A stretch of DNA of 64,000 nucleotides from Streptomyces ferrugineus. GTDB taxonomy: Bacteria > Actinomycetota > Actinomycetes > Streptomycetales > Streptomycetaceae. The DNA is taken from assembly GCF_015160855.1 (NCBI RefSeq), contig NZ_CP063373.1, positions 6,572,001 through 6,636,000 on the forward strand, read 5' to 3'. The notes beneath the pieces were generated by a model. That model was not told where the DNA came from and did no database searches. It worked only from the letters and a program-made list of their open reading frames with translations. A program made the position numbers and the translations under genes. Numbering within the stretch: the first letter of the stretch is position 1; every line of letters starts with the position of its first letter. Shown in pieces: positions 8,417 to 17,051 of this stretch.

Positions 8417-9364
8417 ATGCGGGTCGTCATGTTCGGTTACCAGACCTGGGGGCACCGCACCCTGCAAGCCCTCCTGGACTCCGAGCACGACGTGGTCCTG
8501 GTCGTGACCCACCCCAAGAGCGAGCACGCCTACGAGAAGATCTGGAGCGACTCGGTCGCCGACCTCGCCGAGGAGAACGGCGTACCGGTCGTGATCCGCA
8601 ACCGCCCTGACGACGAAGAGCTGTTCGCGCGCCTCAAGGAGGCCGACGCGGACATCATCGTGGCCAACAACTGGCGTACCTGGATCCCCCCGCGCATCTT
8701 CAACCTGCCGCGCCACGGCACGCTGAACGTGCACGACTCTCTGCTGCCGAAGTACGCCGGCTTCTCCCCGCTCATCTGGGCCCTGATCAACGGCGAGCCC
8801 GAAGTGGGCGTCACCGCGCACATGATGAACGACGAGCTCGACGCCGGCGACATCGTGCGGCAGGAAGCGGTGCCGGTCGGGCCGACGGACACGGCCACCG
8901 ACCTGTTCCACAAGACCGTCGACCTCATCGCCCCGGTCACCATCGGCGCACTCGGCCTCATCGCCTCCGGGCAGACGGAGTTCACCCAGCAGGACCGCTC
9001 CCGGGCGAGCTTCTTCCACAAGCGGTCCATCGAGGACAGCCGCATCGACTGGACGTGGCCGGCGCAGGACCTGGAGCGCCTGGTCCGCGCCCAGTCCGAG
9101 CCGTACCCCAGCGCCTTCACCTTCCACAGGGGCAAGCGACTCGAGGTCCTCGCGGCCGTCGTCTCCGAGGGGCGATACGGCGGCACCCCCGGCCGCATCT
9201 TCTACCGCGAGGGCGACGGCGTGGTGATCGTCGCCGGCGCCGACGCCCGCTCCGGCCGCAACCACGGCCTGGCCATCACACGCGTACGGACCGAGGACGG
9301 CCGGGAGCTGCCCGCGGGCGAGTACTTCACCTCCATGGGCGGCTATCTGACCAACCGCGCCTGA
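8417..9364 (+). CDS. cchA: Hydroxyornithine formyltransferase (methionyl-tRNA formyltransferase-like)
   Basis: A 315-residue formyl-tetrahydrofolate-dependent transferase that formylates N5-hydroxyornithine for coelichelin. The N-terminal formyltransferase domain has the signature HGTLNVHDSLLPKYAGFSP around residue 107, with the Asn-His of the catalytic site, and the later Asp in 'HMMNDELDAGDIV'. A C-terminal Fmt-like domain follows from about residue 205. The ATG at 8417 is preceded by GAGGAGG seven bases upstream; an earlier in-frame start overlaps the iron box and is unlikely. It stands alone on the + strand, divergent from cchB. Confidence 0.9.
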   Translation: MRVVMFGYQTWGHRTLQALLDSEHDVVLVVTHPKSEHAYEKIWSDSVADLAEENGVPVVIRNRPDDEELFARLKEADADIIVANNWRTWIPPRIFNLPRHGTLNVHDSLLPKYAGFSPLIWALINGEPEVGVTAHMMNDELDAGDIVRQEAVPVGPTDTATDLFHKTVDLIAPVTIGALGLIASGQTEFTQQDRSRASFFHKRSIEDSRIDWTWPAQDLERLVRAQSEPYPSAFTFHRGKRLEVLAAVVSEGRYGGTPGRIFYREGDGVVIVAGADARSGRNHGLAITRVRTEDGRELPAGEYFTSMGGYLTNRA

Positions 9365-9529
9365 CGGTACGGTCCCGGGGCCGACAGGGCGTCGCCGTCA
9401 CGAACTTGGACATGAACGTGAGCGATCCGGCCCCGGTGCGCTTCATCGTGACCTCACCCATGTGCGCCGGGGCTGACGACCGGACAACGAGGGCTCCTTA
9501 TAGGCGGGTTCAGCGGCGTCGGCAAGCGT

Positions 9530-9959
9530 TCACACCCAGCCCGCGACAGCGGCGATGACGCGGGGCCATCCCACGGCATGCTGCAGGGCCGCCGATGCCA
9601 CGCGGGTGCGCGGGGCGACCAGCATCGAGCCCAGCACCTCGGCGAAGTCGTCGGCCTCGTCGGGGCGTACGAAGAAATCGCCGTTGTCGTCCTGGCCGAA
9701 GCACTCACCTGGGCGTACGACGACGGTCTCGGCACCCGCGAGGGCGAGCCGTTCGGCGAGGGCGGCGCCCCGCGGGTCGTCGGCGAGCACCCGCCGCCTC
9801 CAGCTCCTCCTCCGTCACCTGCCGCAGTCCGAGCTCTCCGGCGAGGAGGTTGCGCCACAGCTCGCCGACGTCGGCGGCGCCCGGGAAACGCCCGGACATG
9901 CCGATGAGCGCCACTGCGGACTCGTACTCGTCGTCTGTCGCCGCGTTCTCCCCATCCAC
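9530..9959 (-). pseudogene. Polyketide synthase remnant: KS start fused out of frame to a KR-region piece
   Basis: From a GTG at 9959 the minus strand encodes about 57 residues beginning with acidic linker and then 'ALIGMSGRFPGAADVGELW' and 'NLLAGELGLRQVTEEELEAAG', an unmistakable ketosynthase N-terminus. At about 9790 that similarity stops and, in another frame, 'LADDPRGAALAERLALAGAE' followed by 'VVVRPGECF' continues. That is the segment found just before a PKS ketoreductase. The rest of the KS, the whole acyltransferase and the KR body are missing. A multi-kilobase deletion between two parts of one PKS gene explains this best. It cannot make a working enzyme. Confidence 0.8.
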
Positions 9960-9998
9960 TGATTCACACGCACACGTCCGGCCGGACCGCGACCGCGG

Positions 9999-10751
9999 TC
10001 AGAGCAGGTGGCTGCGCCCCCAGCCGCGGGCCAGGCGGTAGGTCGCGAGCGCTCCGGCGGCGAACGCGATACCGAGACACACCAGCACCGGGGTCAGCAT
10101 GGCGCCGGCATCACCCTTCAGGGCGGTCCGCATCATGTCCATGGCCCAATAGCCGGGCGAGAACGGGGCGATGGCCTGGGCCCACCCCGGCATCAGGCTC
10201 ACCGGGACGAGCGCGCCGCCGAACGCGCTGACCGTCATGGCCCCCACGTCGGACACCAGGGCGAGGTCACCGCGGCTGCGGGCGACGGTCGCCAGCGCGG
10301 CGCCGATGGACAGGAGCGTGATGCCCCAGACCGCGACCGCGATCACGACGTAGCCCATGCTGCCGGGCACCGGAAGCCCGATGACCAGGCAGCCGAAGAA
10401 GAGCAGGATCACCTGCTGGAGCACCAGCACCACCAGGATCGGCACCGTCTTGCCGAGCAGCAGTTCCGCCCGCCCCGCCCTGCTGGAGCGCATCTGGTCC
10501 CAGGTGTGCCACTCGCGCTCGGCGAGGATCGAGTTGCCGACGATGGACAGCGCGAAGACGGAGAACATCACGAGCGGCCCGGTGACCGCCTGGGTCACTC
10601 CCCCGTCCAGGGCCTTCACGTACAGCTCCTTGAGCATCACCATCAGCACCATCGGCAGCGCGATGTAGGTGATCAGCTGGGCGGGGTCGCGCAGCCTGAG
10701 CACCGTGTTATGCCGGACGAGGAGGGACGTGCGGTGCAGGGCGTCAATCAT
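9999..10751 (-). CDS. ABC-2 type transporter, permease subunit
   Basis: A 250-residue permease of the ABC-2/DrrB class with about six hydrophobic segments. It includes 'LITYIALPMVLMVMLKELY' near the N-terminus and the conserved 'LVPVSLMPGWAQAIAPFSPG' loop before the last helices. I chose the ATG at 10751, which overlaps the stop of the ATPase gene (ATGATTGA); a TTG two codons earlier is also possible. It looks intact although its surroundings are decayed. Such pairs usually export a natural product or give self-resistance. The substrate is unknown and was probably the product of the lost cluster. Confidence 0.85.
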   Translation of the reverse strand: MIDALHRTSLLVRHNTVLRLRDPAQLITYIALPMVLMVMLKELYVKALDGGVTQAVTGPLVMFSVFALSIVGNSILAEREWHTWDQMRSSRAGRAELLLGKTVPILVVLVLQQVILLFFGCLVIGLPVPGSMGYVVIAVAVWGITLLSIGAALATVARSRGDLALVSDVGAMTVSAFGGALVPVSLMPGWAQAIAPFSPGYWAMDMMRTALKGDAGAMLTPVLVCLGIAFAAGALATYRLARGWGRSHLL

Positions 10752-11574
10752 GGTCAACCGCCAGGGCTCGGTAGAGGTCGTCGAGGTCGGGGTGGTGGAT
10801 GTCCACGGACTCGACGGGCTTCTGCGCGGTCTTCAGCAGCTCGACCAGCGTCGCGCTCTGGTTCGTGGTGGCCACCGAGACGGTTTCGTCGGGGAAGGTG
10901 ACCCGTACCTCGCCGGGCAGTCCCGCGAGGAGTTCCTCGCTGCTGCCTCGTGCGATGACCCGGCCCCGCTTGGCCACGGCTATGGTCGCCTGCAGCTCAC
11001 TGAGTTCGCTCAGATAGTGCGTCGTGTAGATGACCGCGGTCCCCTGTGCCGCCCGCTGTTTGACCACGTCGAGCAGTGCCTGCCGGGTCTCGGGGTCGGC
11101 GCCCGCGGTCGGTTCGTCGAGCAGGAGCAGCGCGGGACGGTGGATCAACGCGATGGCCGCCTGTGTCCTGCGCTGCTGGCCGCCCGAGAGGATGCCGACC
11201 CGCCGGTCGAGGAACTCCTCCAGGTGCATGGCCGCCGCCAGTTCGTCGATGGCGGCGCTCAGTTCGGCGCGGCGCAGGCCCGCGAGACCGCCGAACAACC
11301 TCAGGTGCTCCCGTACGGTGACCGGCAGGTAGAGCGCGATGTGCTGGGGCGACACCCCGACCTCGGCCCGTGCCGCAGCCGGTGGCCGGCCGTTGATGAG
11401 CACGGTGCCGGAGTCCTGGCGGATCAGCCCCGACACAATCTCGAGGAAGGTGCTCTTGCCTGCGCCGTTGTGACCCACCACGCCGACGATCTCTCCGGCG
11501 GCCACACTGAGGTCGAATCCGGCGAGCGCCTGTACCTCGCCGTACCTCTTCACGAGATGGTCGACTTCCAGCAT
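10744..11574 (-). CDS. ABC-2 type transporter, ATP-binding subunit (DrrA-like)
   Basis: A 276-residue ATPase with Walker A GHNGAGKST, signature LSGGQQRR, Walker B LLLLDEPT and the H-loop 'TTHYLSE'. About 70 C-terminal residues past the nucleotide domain resemble the accessory tail of drug-export ATPases. Two ATGs are close together; the one at 11574 has AAGGAG at seven bases, better than the one at 11580. It overlaps the permease start and is the natural partner for it. It lies directly downstream of the truncated NB-ARC gene. Confidence 0.85.
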   Translation of the reverse strand: MLEVDHLVKRYGEVQALAGFDLSVAAGEIVGVVGHNGAGKSTFLEIVSGLIRQDSGTVLINGRPPAAARAEVGVSPQHIALYLPVTVREHLRLFGGLAGLRRAELSAAIDELAAAMHLEEFLDRRVGILSGGQQRRTQAAIALIHRPALLLLDEPTAGADPETRQALLDVVKQRAAQGTAVIYTTHYLSELSELQATIAVAKRGRVIARGSSEELLAGLPGEVRVTFPDETVSVATTNQSATLVELLKTAQKPVESVDIHHPDLDDLYRALAVDHD

Positions 11575-11633
11575 GGTCATGCTCCTTCCTGGTGAGGCGG
11601 GGCGGTGCGCCCCCGTGGTCTGCTCCGTCGCTG

Positions 11634-13334
11634 TCAGTCGAGGTCCTGGCTCGCGGAGAGCTCCGCGAGCCAGCGGGGAGGAGCGGCCGCGCCGACGCGG
11701 GCCCGCTTGGCGGACTTGAGCTCCGCGAGCGATGCGGGCCGGCGCCGCGCACCGTCCGCAGTGCCCCGCACGATGCGCATCGGACGGGGTATCCGGGTGG
11801 CGGGGACGGTGCTCTGACCGACCGCCGGGTCGACGCGGCCGCGCGCGGTCGCCTCCTCGGCCGGAGGAGCCTGAGCGCGCCGGGCCTGACCGAGTTCCGC
11901 CAGCCGCTCCTCGGCGAGCCTGCTCCACTGGGTCTCACCGAGCATCTCGAACACCGCATGGGCGAGGCCCAGGCGCCCCCGGGCGTTGTCGGTGCGGCCT
12001 GCGCGCATGTCGAGCAGGGCCAGCGAGTACAGCAGCGTGGCCTCCCCCAGCCGGTCCTGGTCCTGGCGGGCCGCCCCCATGGCGTAGGTGCTGCTTTCGT
12101 GCCAGTCGGTGTGGCGGCCCAGCGCCTCGCAGATCGCCGCGATCCCCAGGGCGAGGTTCCAGCGGTAGGCGGCGTTGCCGACCAGATAGGGCTGCTCGAT
12201 CATGTTCAGGAGATTCGTCCGCTCGCCTTCGTACCAGTCGTGCGGATCGGTGAGCATCGCGTCGACGACGGGGGCCGACAGCGCCCAGCGCGGCGCGGGG
12301 CCGCACGGCAGGCTGGTGTCGCCGAAGTGGCGGCGGCACAGCGTGTCGGCGAGGTGCAGCCAGGCGCCGAGCAGCCTGGCCTGGGCCGCCGAGCGCTCAC
12401 TCGTGGATTCCGCGAGCGCGATGGCGTGACGCGCGTAGCTGCGGGTGAGGGGGCCGATCCGGTACCGTGCGCCGTTGCCGTCGCGGCTGACGACATCGAC
12501 CAGCCGCGCTTCGACCAGCGTCTCCAGGACGTCGACGGCCGAGCCGGTGTCCAGGTCGAGCAGCGGCTCGGCCACCCAGGCCGCGAACTCGTCGGTGGCG
12601 AGCAGCGCCAGCCGCCCGAGCAGCAGGCGGGCGAGCGGCGGCAGTTGTTCGCACATCGACTGGTGCAGTGAGGCCGCCAGTTCCTGGCCGGCCAGTGAGT
12701 CGAGCCGGCGCTGCTCGTCGCGGAGCCGGGCGACCAGGTCGGTCAGTCGCCAGTGCGGCCAGGCGTTGAGCCGGGCCGCCGCCACGTTCAGTGCGAGCGG
12801 CAGCCCTCCGCAGAACTCGACGAGGCCGATCGCCTCGCTCGGTTCCGAGGTCACCCGCTCGCGGCCGAGCGTGCTCTCCAGCAGTTGCAGCGCTTCGCCG
12901 AGCCGGAACGGGCCGAGTTCGAAGCCCGTGCCACAGTCCAGGGCGTCGGGGCGGATACGGCTGGTCACGACGAGCCGCCCGCCGGGCGCCCCGGGTGCCA
13001 GCAGCCGTATGTGGTCGGCCCGGGCGAGGTTCTCGACCAGGACGACCAACCGCCGTCCGGCGATCGTGTCGCGGTAGAGCGCGGCCCGCGGCGACAGGTC
13101 CTGCGGGAGGGACGTCGCGGGATGGCCGAGTTCCGTCAGCAGCTGGGCCGGCACATCGAGGAGCGCCTCGTCACAGCCGACGCCCCCGGCCGCCTCGGCA
13201 TGCAGTTGTCCGTCGGGATAGGCGTCGGCGACCGCGTGCACGGCCTCGAGTGCGCGTGCCGACTTGCCCGCTCCGGCCCGGCCCGTGATCACCGTCGTAC
13301 GGGCGAACGCCGGTCCCAGGGCACGACGCGCCAC
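11634..13334 (-). pseudogene. Headless AfsR-type regulator: NB-ARC ATPase and repeat region without the DNA-binding domain
   Basis: A 566-codon open frame. It starts abruptly at the P-loop (TVITGRAGAGKSA, residue 14 onward), keeps the NB-ARC features 'RRLVVLVENL', 'RLVVTSRIR' and 'GGLPLALNVAAARL', and runs on into a helical repeat region. Full-length relatives have an OmpR-like winged helix and a BTAD domain of about 250 residues before this point. Here the sequence just upstream of the P-loop is instead the AMP-ligase fragment, in another frame, so a deletion removed the regulator's head. The open frame may still be expressed, but it cannot act as a normal SARP regulator. Confidence 0.75.
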
Positions 13335-13747
13335 GGGACATCCGCCGACCGGTCCTCGCCGGAGGCGTTGACCAGCACCACGTGCCCGACCGTGGAGCCA
13401 TGGCCGAGCGCCTCGCCCACGGTGCAGCGGCGCTCGGCCGTGGTGATCACGACGCGGGCCTCGCAGTCCTCCACGATGTGCGCCAACTGACCTGCCTTCA
13501 AGGCAGGGTTGACCGGCACGAGCACTGCGCCGGCGGCCGGGACGGCAAGCAGCGGTCTCAGGCCCAGTGCGCGCAGACCGTTCGCCGCACGCTCCACGCG
13601 CTGCGCCAACTTCCCGTAGGTGAGCGTCTCGGCCCTGTAGGTCACGGCCGGACGCGCGGGATCACCACACGCGATCAGATGATCGACGCGGAACGGAGGT
13701 CGTCGCCAGGACGGGAGTGGGAGTGCGGCCGGATGCTCAGGCCTCAC
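13289..13747 (-). pseudogene. Truncated acyl-adenylating ligase, N-terminal fragment
   Basis: From a GTG at 13747 (overlapping the ACP stop), about 145 codons match the N-terminus of an AMP-dependent acyl-CoA/acyl-ACP ligase: 'AVTYRAETLTYGKLAQRVE', 'VPAAGAVLVPVNPALKAGQ', 'VVITTAER' and 'VPWRVVPWD'. A further in-frame deletion seems to have removed about 20 residues between 'ANGLRALGLRP' and 'LLAVPAAG'. After VPWD the ligase stops and sequence of the NB-ARC gene begins. All ATP-binding and catalytic parts are gone. Placed next to an ACP, the original enzyme probably loaded an acid onto it. Confidence 0.78.
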
Positions 13748-13985
13748 CAGACTCCACCGGTTCCACCAGGGCGGCCACCGTGGACCAGAGCGACCCGACC
13801 GTCGCGAAGGTCTCCTCGTTGAGGGCCTCGTCGGGGAAGTCCACGTAGGAGTGGTCCTCCAGAGCGGCAAGCGGCTGGACCACTCCCATGGAATCCAGGC
13901 CGAGAGACAGAAGTTCACCTTCCGCGTAAGGAAGGTGAACCAGCAGAACACCCTTGAAAGAGTCAGGTACCTTTACAGTCGCCAC
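13737..13985 (-). CDS. Small acyl carrier protein
   Basis: An 82-residue protein with the phosphopantetheine motif LLSLGLDSMGVV, the serine in DSM being the attachment site, followed by 'LEDHSYVDFPDEALNEETF', typical of discrete ACPs that work with acyl-ACP ligases. The GTG at 13985 has AGGGGGA upstream. The N-terminal half is slightly shorter than usual. It is probably intact, but its partner ligase, overlapping downstream, is broken. It belongs to the same lost pathway as its neighbours. Confidence 0.7.
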   Translation of the reverse strand: MATVKVPDSFKGVLLVHLPYAEGELLSLGLDSMGVVQPLAALEDHSYVDFPDEALNEETFATVGSLWSTVAALVEPVESGEA

Positions 13986-14328
13986 GCTTGTCCCCCTGGG
14001 CAGCGATAAGGCCGCAGACGCGCTACAGAAATACGTACGTTGGCCGGTTCCGTGCGGCGACTTCTCAGCCACACCCTGGAGCCAACCCCACCACGAGCCG
14101 CCCTCAAGCGGCTACCAACTCACCACCGGGCCCCGCAGCAAAGGCTTTCCATGCCGATCGCTGGACCGATAGTGGCTTCATACCCCCCTGGCATTCTGAA
14201 CTCCGAGCCACCGAAACGCTCAAGTTCTGCAGTTCCAGCGAACATTACACCGATGGCATGGCGTATTCGATCAAATGAGGGAAGTAACTCGATCACGACA
14301 GTGCCACTTCAGAAACCGGCGAGGTCCG
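13986..14328. other. Gap between ACP and HTH chimera
   Basis: About 340 bases, less GC-rich than the neighbours. It must hold the divergent promoters for the ACP and the chimera. I see no gene, no clear operator and no long repeat in it. Confidence 0.5.
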
Positions 14329-14894
14329 GTGACCGACACGCTGGTGAGCGACGTCTACCGCCTGGCGGCCCGAAGTGGCTGGATCGATTCACTGGAAGGC
14401 GCCGCCGACCAGTTGGGGCTCAGCACACGCGAGGTCTTCGCCGCGGTCACCCGGCTCATGGAACTGCGGGAGAGCGTCGAGGCGGTCGCCCGGGCACGCG
14501 AGGACTCCCCGGATCCGGTCGGCGCCATCGCCCGGCTTGGTCAAGGGCACCGAACTGGGACAAGCTCGGCTTCCACGAGTCCGCCTCCCTCGGCGGCACC
14601 GCCGGCCCGGCGGCCGCACAGCCCGAGCACTCCCTCGCCGACTCGGCCTCGTACCGGATCGGGTTCACCGGCCGCGACGACGAGCGGCAGCTCTCCGCCG
14701 TCGTCGCCGGATCGGGTGACGTCGGCTACGCCTCGGCTGCCCGCATGGCGCTCTGTGCCGCGGACTGCCTGCTGTGGAAGGCGCCCGACGCACCGGGCGG
14801 GATGTGGAGTCCAGGTGCGCTGCTGGGCGAGGAGCTGGTGAACCGGCTCCGGGAAGCGGCCGGGATGACGTTCACGGTGGAGGAGACCGCTTGA
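14329..14894 (+). pseudogene. Chimeric remnant: HTH protein start joined to a saccharopine-dehydrogenase-like tail
   Basis: From a GTG at 14329 about 70 codons encode 'VSDVYRLAARSGWIDSLEGA' and 'QLGLSTREVFAAVTRLMEL', a TrmB/LuxR-like winged-helix start. Near 14550 this stops making sense. In another frame, up to the stop at 14892-14894, the sequence encodes 'YRIGFTGRDDERQLSAVVAG', 'SGDVGYASAARMALCA' and 'GMWSPGALLGEELVNRL'. That is the C-terminal end of a saccharopine-dehydrogenase-like (trans-acting enoyl reductase-like) oxidoreductase. Both genes are truncated and fused out of frame by a deletion. No functional product is expected. Confidence 0.7.
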
Positions 14895-15090
14895 CGGCCG
14901 CCTCGCAACGGCATCATGGCCGGTCCACCTGAGCCGCCGCAAGCACCGCACAAACTCACACGCCCGAGCACGCTGAAGCACGCCAGGCGATCAAGGACTG
15001 CGAGCGACGACCCGCCCGCACCAAGCAGCCCCCGTCACTCAGTGGATCAACGAGACATTGCGCAGCTGCGAAGCCCTGTATTTGTATTTG

Positions 15091-15175
15091 TGTCCGAGGG
15101 GGGACTTGAACCCCCACGCCCGATAAAGGGCACTAGCACCTCAAGCTAGCGCGTCTGCCATTCCGCCACCCGGAC
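15091..15175 (-). tRNA. tRNA-Leu (anticodon GAG)
   Basis: An 85-base minus-strand cloverleaf with acceptor stem GTCCGGG/CTCGGAC, anticodon stem CTAGC/GCTAG with loop TTGAGGT (anticodon GAG), the long variable arm expected of tRNA-Leu, and the T-arm GGGGGTTCAAGTCCCCC. The 3' CCA is not encoded. It reads CUC and CUU codons. It lies at the boundary between the decayed cluster and the oxalate island. Confidence 0.95.
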
Positions 15176-15267
15176 CAGGTGTCTGCCGCCTTGCCGGGGG
15201 TCTTCCCCGCGGCGACGTGGACAACAATACCAAGGTTTCGCAGTGCCTTTCACCTGCATATCCGTGC

Positions 15268-15294
15268 GCCGGACGGCCGTGGGAGCCGTCCGGC
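15268..15294. terminator. Hairpin upstream of the tRNA
   Basis: A 10-bp stem (GCCGGACGGC/GCCGTCCGGC) with a seven-base loop and no T-tract. It may insulate the tRNA from readthrough out of the aldehyde dehydrogenase gene. Confidence 0.4.
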
Positions 15295-15360
15295 CGGGCG
15301 GCCCGAGGTGCCTCACGGCAGGTGACCGCGGGGTCACGCATGGGTGAGGGCGGCACCGGT

Positions 15361-15395
15361 ACCGGTGGCGCCCGCGTGCCGTGGGCGCCACCGGT
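15361..15395 (-). terminator. Terminator-like hairpin after the aldehyde dehydrogenase gene
   Basis: A perfect 13-bp inverted repeat (ACCGGTGGCGCCC/GGGCGCCACCGGT) around a nine-base loop, seven bases past the stop codon of the leftward aldehyde dehydrogenase gene. It has no T-run, as is common in Streptomyces. Confidence 0.65.
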
Positions 15396-15401
15396 GTTCC
15401 G

Positions 15402-16943
15402 TCACGGCATGAGGTGGTAGTCCGGGAAGTTCCCGGGCAGCCGCTCCCCCGCCGGACCTTGTGTCACCGCGCGCACCAGCAGCTCGCCGCCGACGAACGC
15501 CCCGCGCCAGGATGCGCCGAACCCGCCGAACAGCTCGTCGCGGTCGCCGCGGGAGCGCGGCTTGCCGTGGCCGACCTTGAACGCGCGGATCTGCGGGGCC
15601 AGGCGGTCGTACGTCGCCCGGTCGTCCGTGGACAGCGTGGCGACCAGCGCGCCGTTGGAGGCGTTCATCGCCGCCAGCAGCTCGGCCTCGGTGTCGACCA
15701 GGACGATGGTGTCGACCGGGCCGAACGGTTCCGCGTGGTGGAGGGGGGAGGACGGGGGCGGGTTGAGCAGCGTGACCGGCTGGACGTACGCCGAGGTGTC
15801 CTGGCCGGGCAGGAAGCGCGCGTCGCACAGCCTGCCCCGGTGCAGTGGGACGGCACCGCGGTCGATCGCCTCGGCGACCTGGTCCTCCAGCTCCTTGGCC
15901 TTGGCCGCGTTGATCACCGGCCCGAAGTCCAGCCGTGGATGGGGGTCGTCCCGCTCCTCGACGGCCAGGGGGTGGCCGACCCTGAGCGTGCGCACCGCCG
16001 GGAGGTACGCCGCGAGGAACTCGTCGAACAGCTCACGCTGGACGACGAAGCGCGGGTACGCCGTGCAGCGCTGTTTGCCGTAGTCGAAGAGCTTGGGGAC
16101 GACCGCCGTGAGCGCGTCCCAGTCCGTGTAGTTCCAGATGCCCCAGGTGTTCAGTCCCTCCTGTTCGAGTACATGTCGTTTGCCGAGGTCGGCGACGGCC
16201 GTGGCCACCGCGGCGCCGGTGTCGCGGCCGCCGACGAAGGAGACGCAGCCGATCTCGGGCGCCCGCACCAGCGCCTGGGACAGCTCGCCTCCGCTGCCGC
16301 TGACGAGGGTGACGGGGATCCCCTCGCGGGCGGCGAGCGCGCAGGCCAGGGTCAGACAGGCGACACCGCCGTCGGTCGGGGTCTTGGCGATGACCGCGTT
16401 GCCCGCCAGTGCTTGTACCAACACTGCGTGAACGAGCACGCTCATCGGGTAGTTCCAGCTCGCGATGTTGGAAACCGGGCCGTTCAGCGGGGCCCGCCCG
16501 GCGACCATCGGCTCGATGCCGTCGACGTACCAGCGCACGCCGTCGATGGCCCGGTCGACGTCCGCCTGCGCGAGCCGCCAGGGTTTGCCGATCTCCCAGA
16601 CGAGGAGCAGGGCGAGCAGCTCCCGGTGCTGGGTCAGGGCGTCGAGGGTGGCCGCGACGCGTGCCCGGCGTTCGTCCAGCGGGATGTGCCGCCATGCGCG
16701 GTGCTGGTCGAGTGAGGCGCGTACGGCCTGGTGGGCGGCGGCCCGGTCCAGGCGCGGCGGGCCGGCGATCGGGCTGCCGTCGACCGGGCTCATGGCGGGC
16801 AGGGCGCGGCCGTCCGCCTGCCAGGTGGAGTTCCAGAGGTTGAGGACTCGGTCGTCCCGGAATGCCTCCGGGGCGACGGTGAGGCAGCGCTGCCAGGCGT
16901 CGGCCCAGGAGGTGCCTGCTTTGAGGGTGAGGGTGGTGGCCAT
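15402..16943 (-). CDS. Aldehyde dehydrogenase family protein
   Basis: A 513-residue NAD(P)+-dependent aldehyde dehydrogenase. The catalytic cysteine is in KQRCTAYP (about residue 293), the general base Glu in 'HVLEQEGLN' (about residue 260), and the oxyanion Asn in 'ASWNYP' (about residue 164). The usual LELGGK motif is altered to LEQEGL, as in divergent acyl-semialdehyde dehydrogenases. The ATG at 16943 has GGAG five bases upstream. It is downstream of sucC/sucD-like genes on the same strand and next to oxalate genes. A C2 aldehyde such as glyoxylate or glycolaldehyde is a reasonable guess for the substrate, but nothing in the sequence proves it. Confidence 0.8.
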   Translation of the reverse strand: MATTLTLKAGTSWADAWQRCLTVAPEAFRDDRVLNLWNSTWQADGRALPAMSPVDGSPIAGPPRLDRAAAHQAVRASLDQHRAWRHIPLDERRARVAATLDALTQHRELLALLLVWEIGKPWRLAQADVDRAIDGVRWYVDGIEPMVAGRAPLNGPVSNIASWNYPMSVLVHAVLVQALAGNAVIAKTPTDGGVACLTLACALAAREGIPVTLVSGSGGELSQALVRAPEIGCVSFVGGRDTGAAVATAVADLGKRHVLEQEGLNTWGIWNYTDWDALTAVVPKLFDYGKQRCTAYPRFVVQRELFDEFLAAYLPAVRTLRVGHPLAVEERDDPHPRLDFGPVINAAKAKELEDQVAEAIDRGAVPLHRGRLCDARFLPGQDTSAYVQPVTLLNPPPSSPLHHAEPFGPVDTIVLVDTEAELLAAMNASNGALVATLSTDDRATYDRLAPQIRAFKVGHGKPRSRGDRDELFGGFGASWRGAFVGGELLVRAVTQGPAGERLPGNFPDYHLMP

Positions 16944-17051
16944 GGGGTCTCCGCTCTCGGTGCACAGTCGGGGGCGGTTGATGATGGCTACGGCGGGGCG
17001 AGCGAGGCGCCGGTATGCCTGAGAGTGACTTCGCTCGGACGTTGGGTGACG

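Noticed and set aside
13289..13951. Complete small acyl-CoA ligase of 220 residues
   Set aside because: Only the first about 145 residues from the GTG at 13747 look like a ligase. The stretch before it lies over the ACP gene in another frame, and the end is NB-ARC DNA out of frame.
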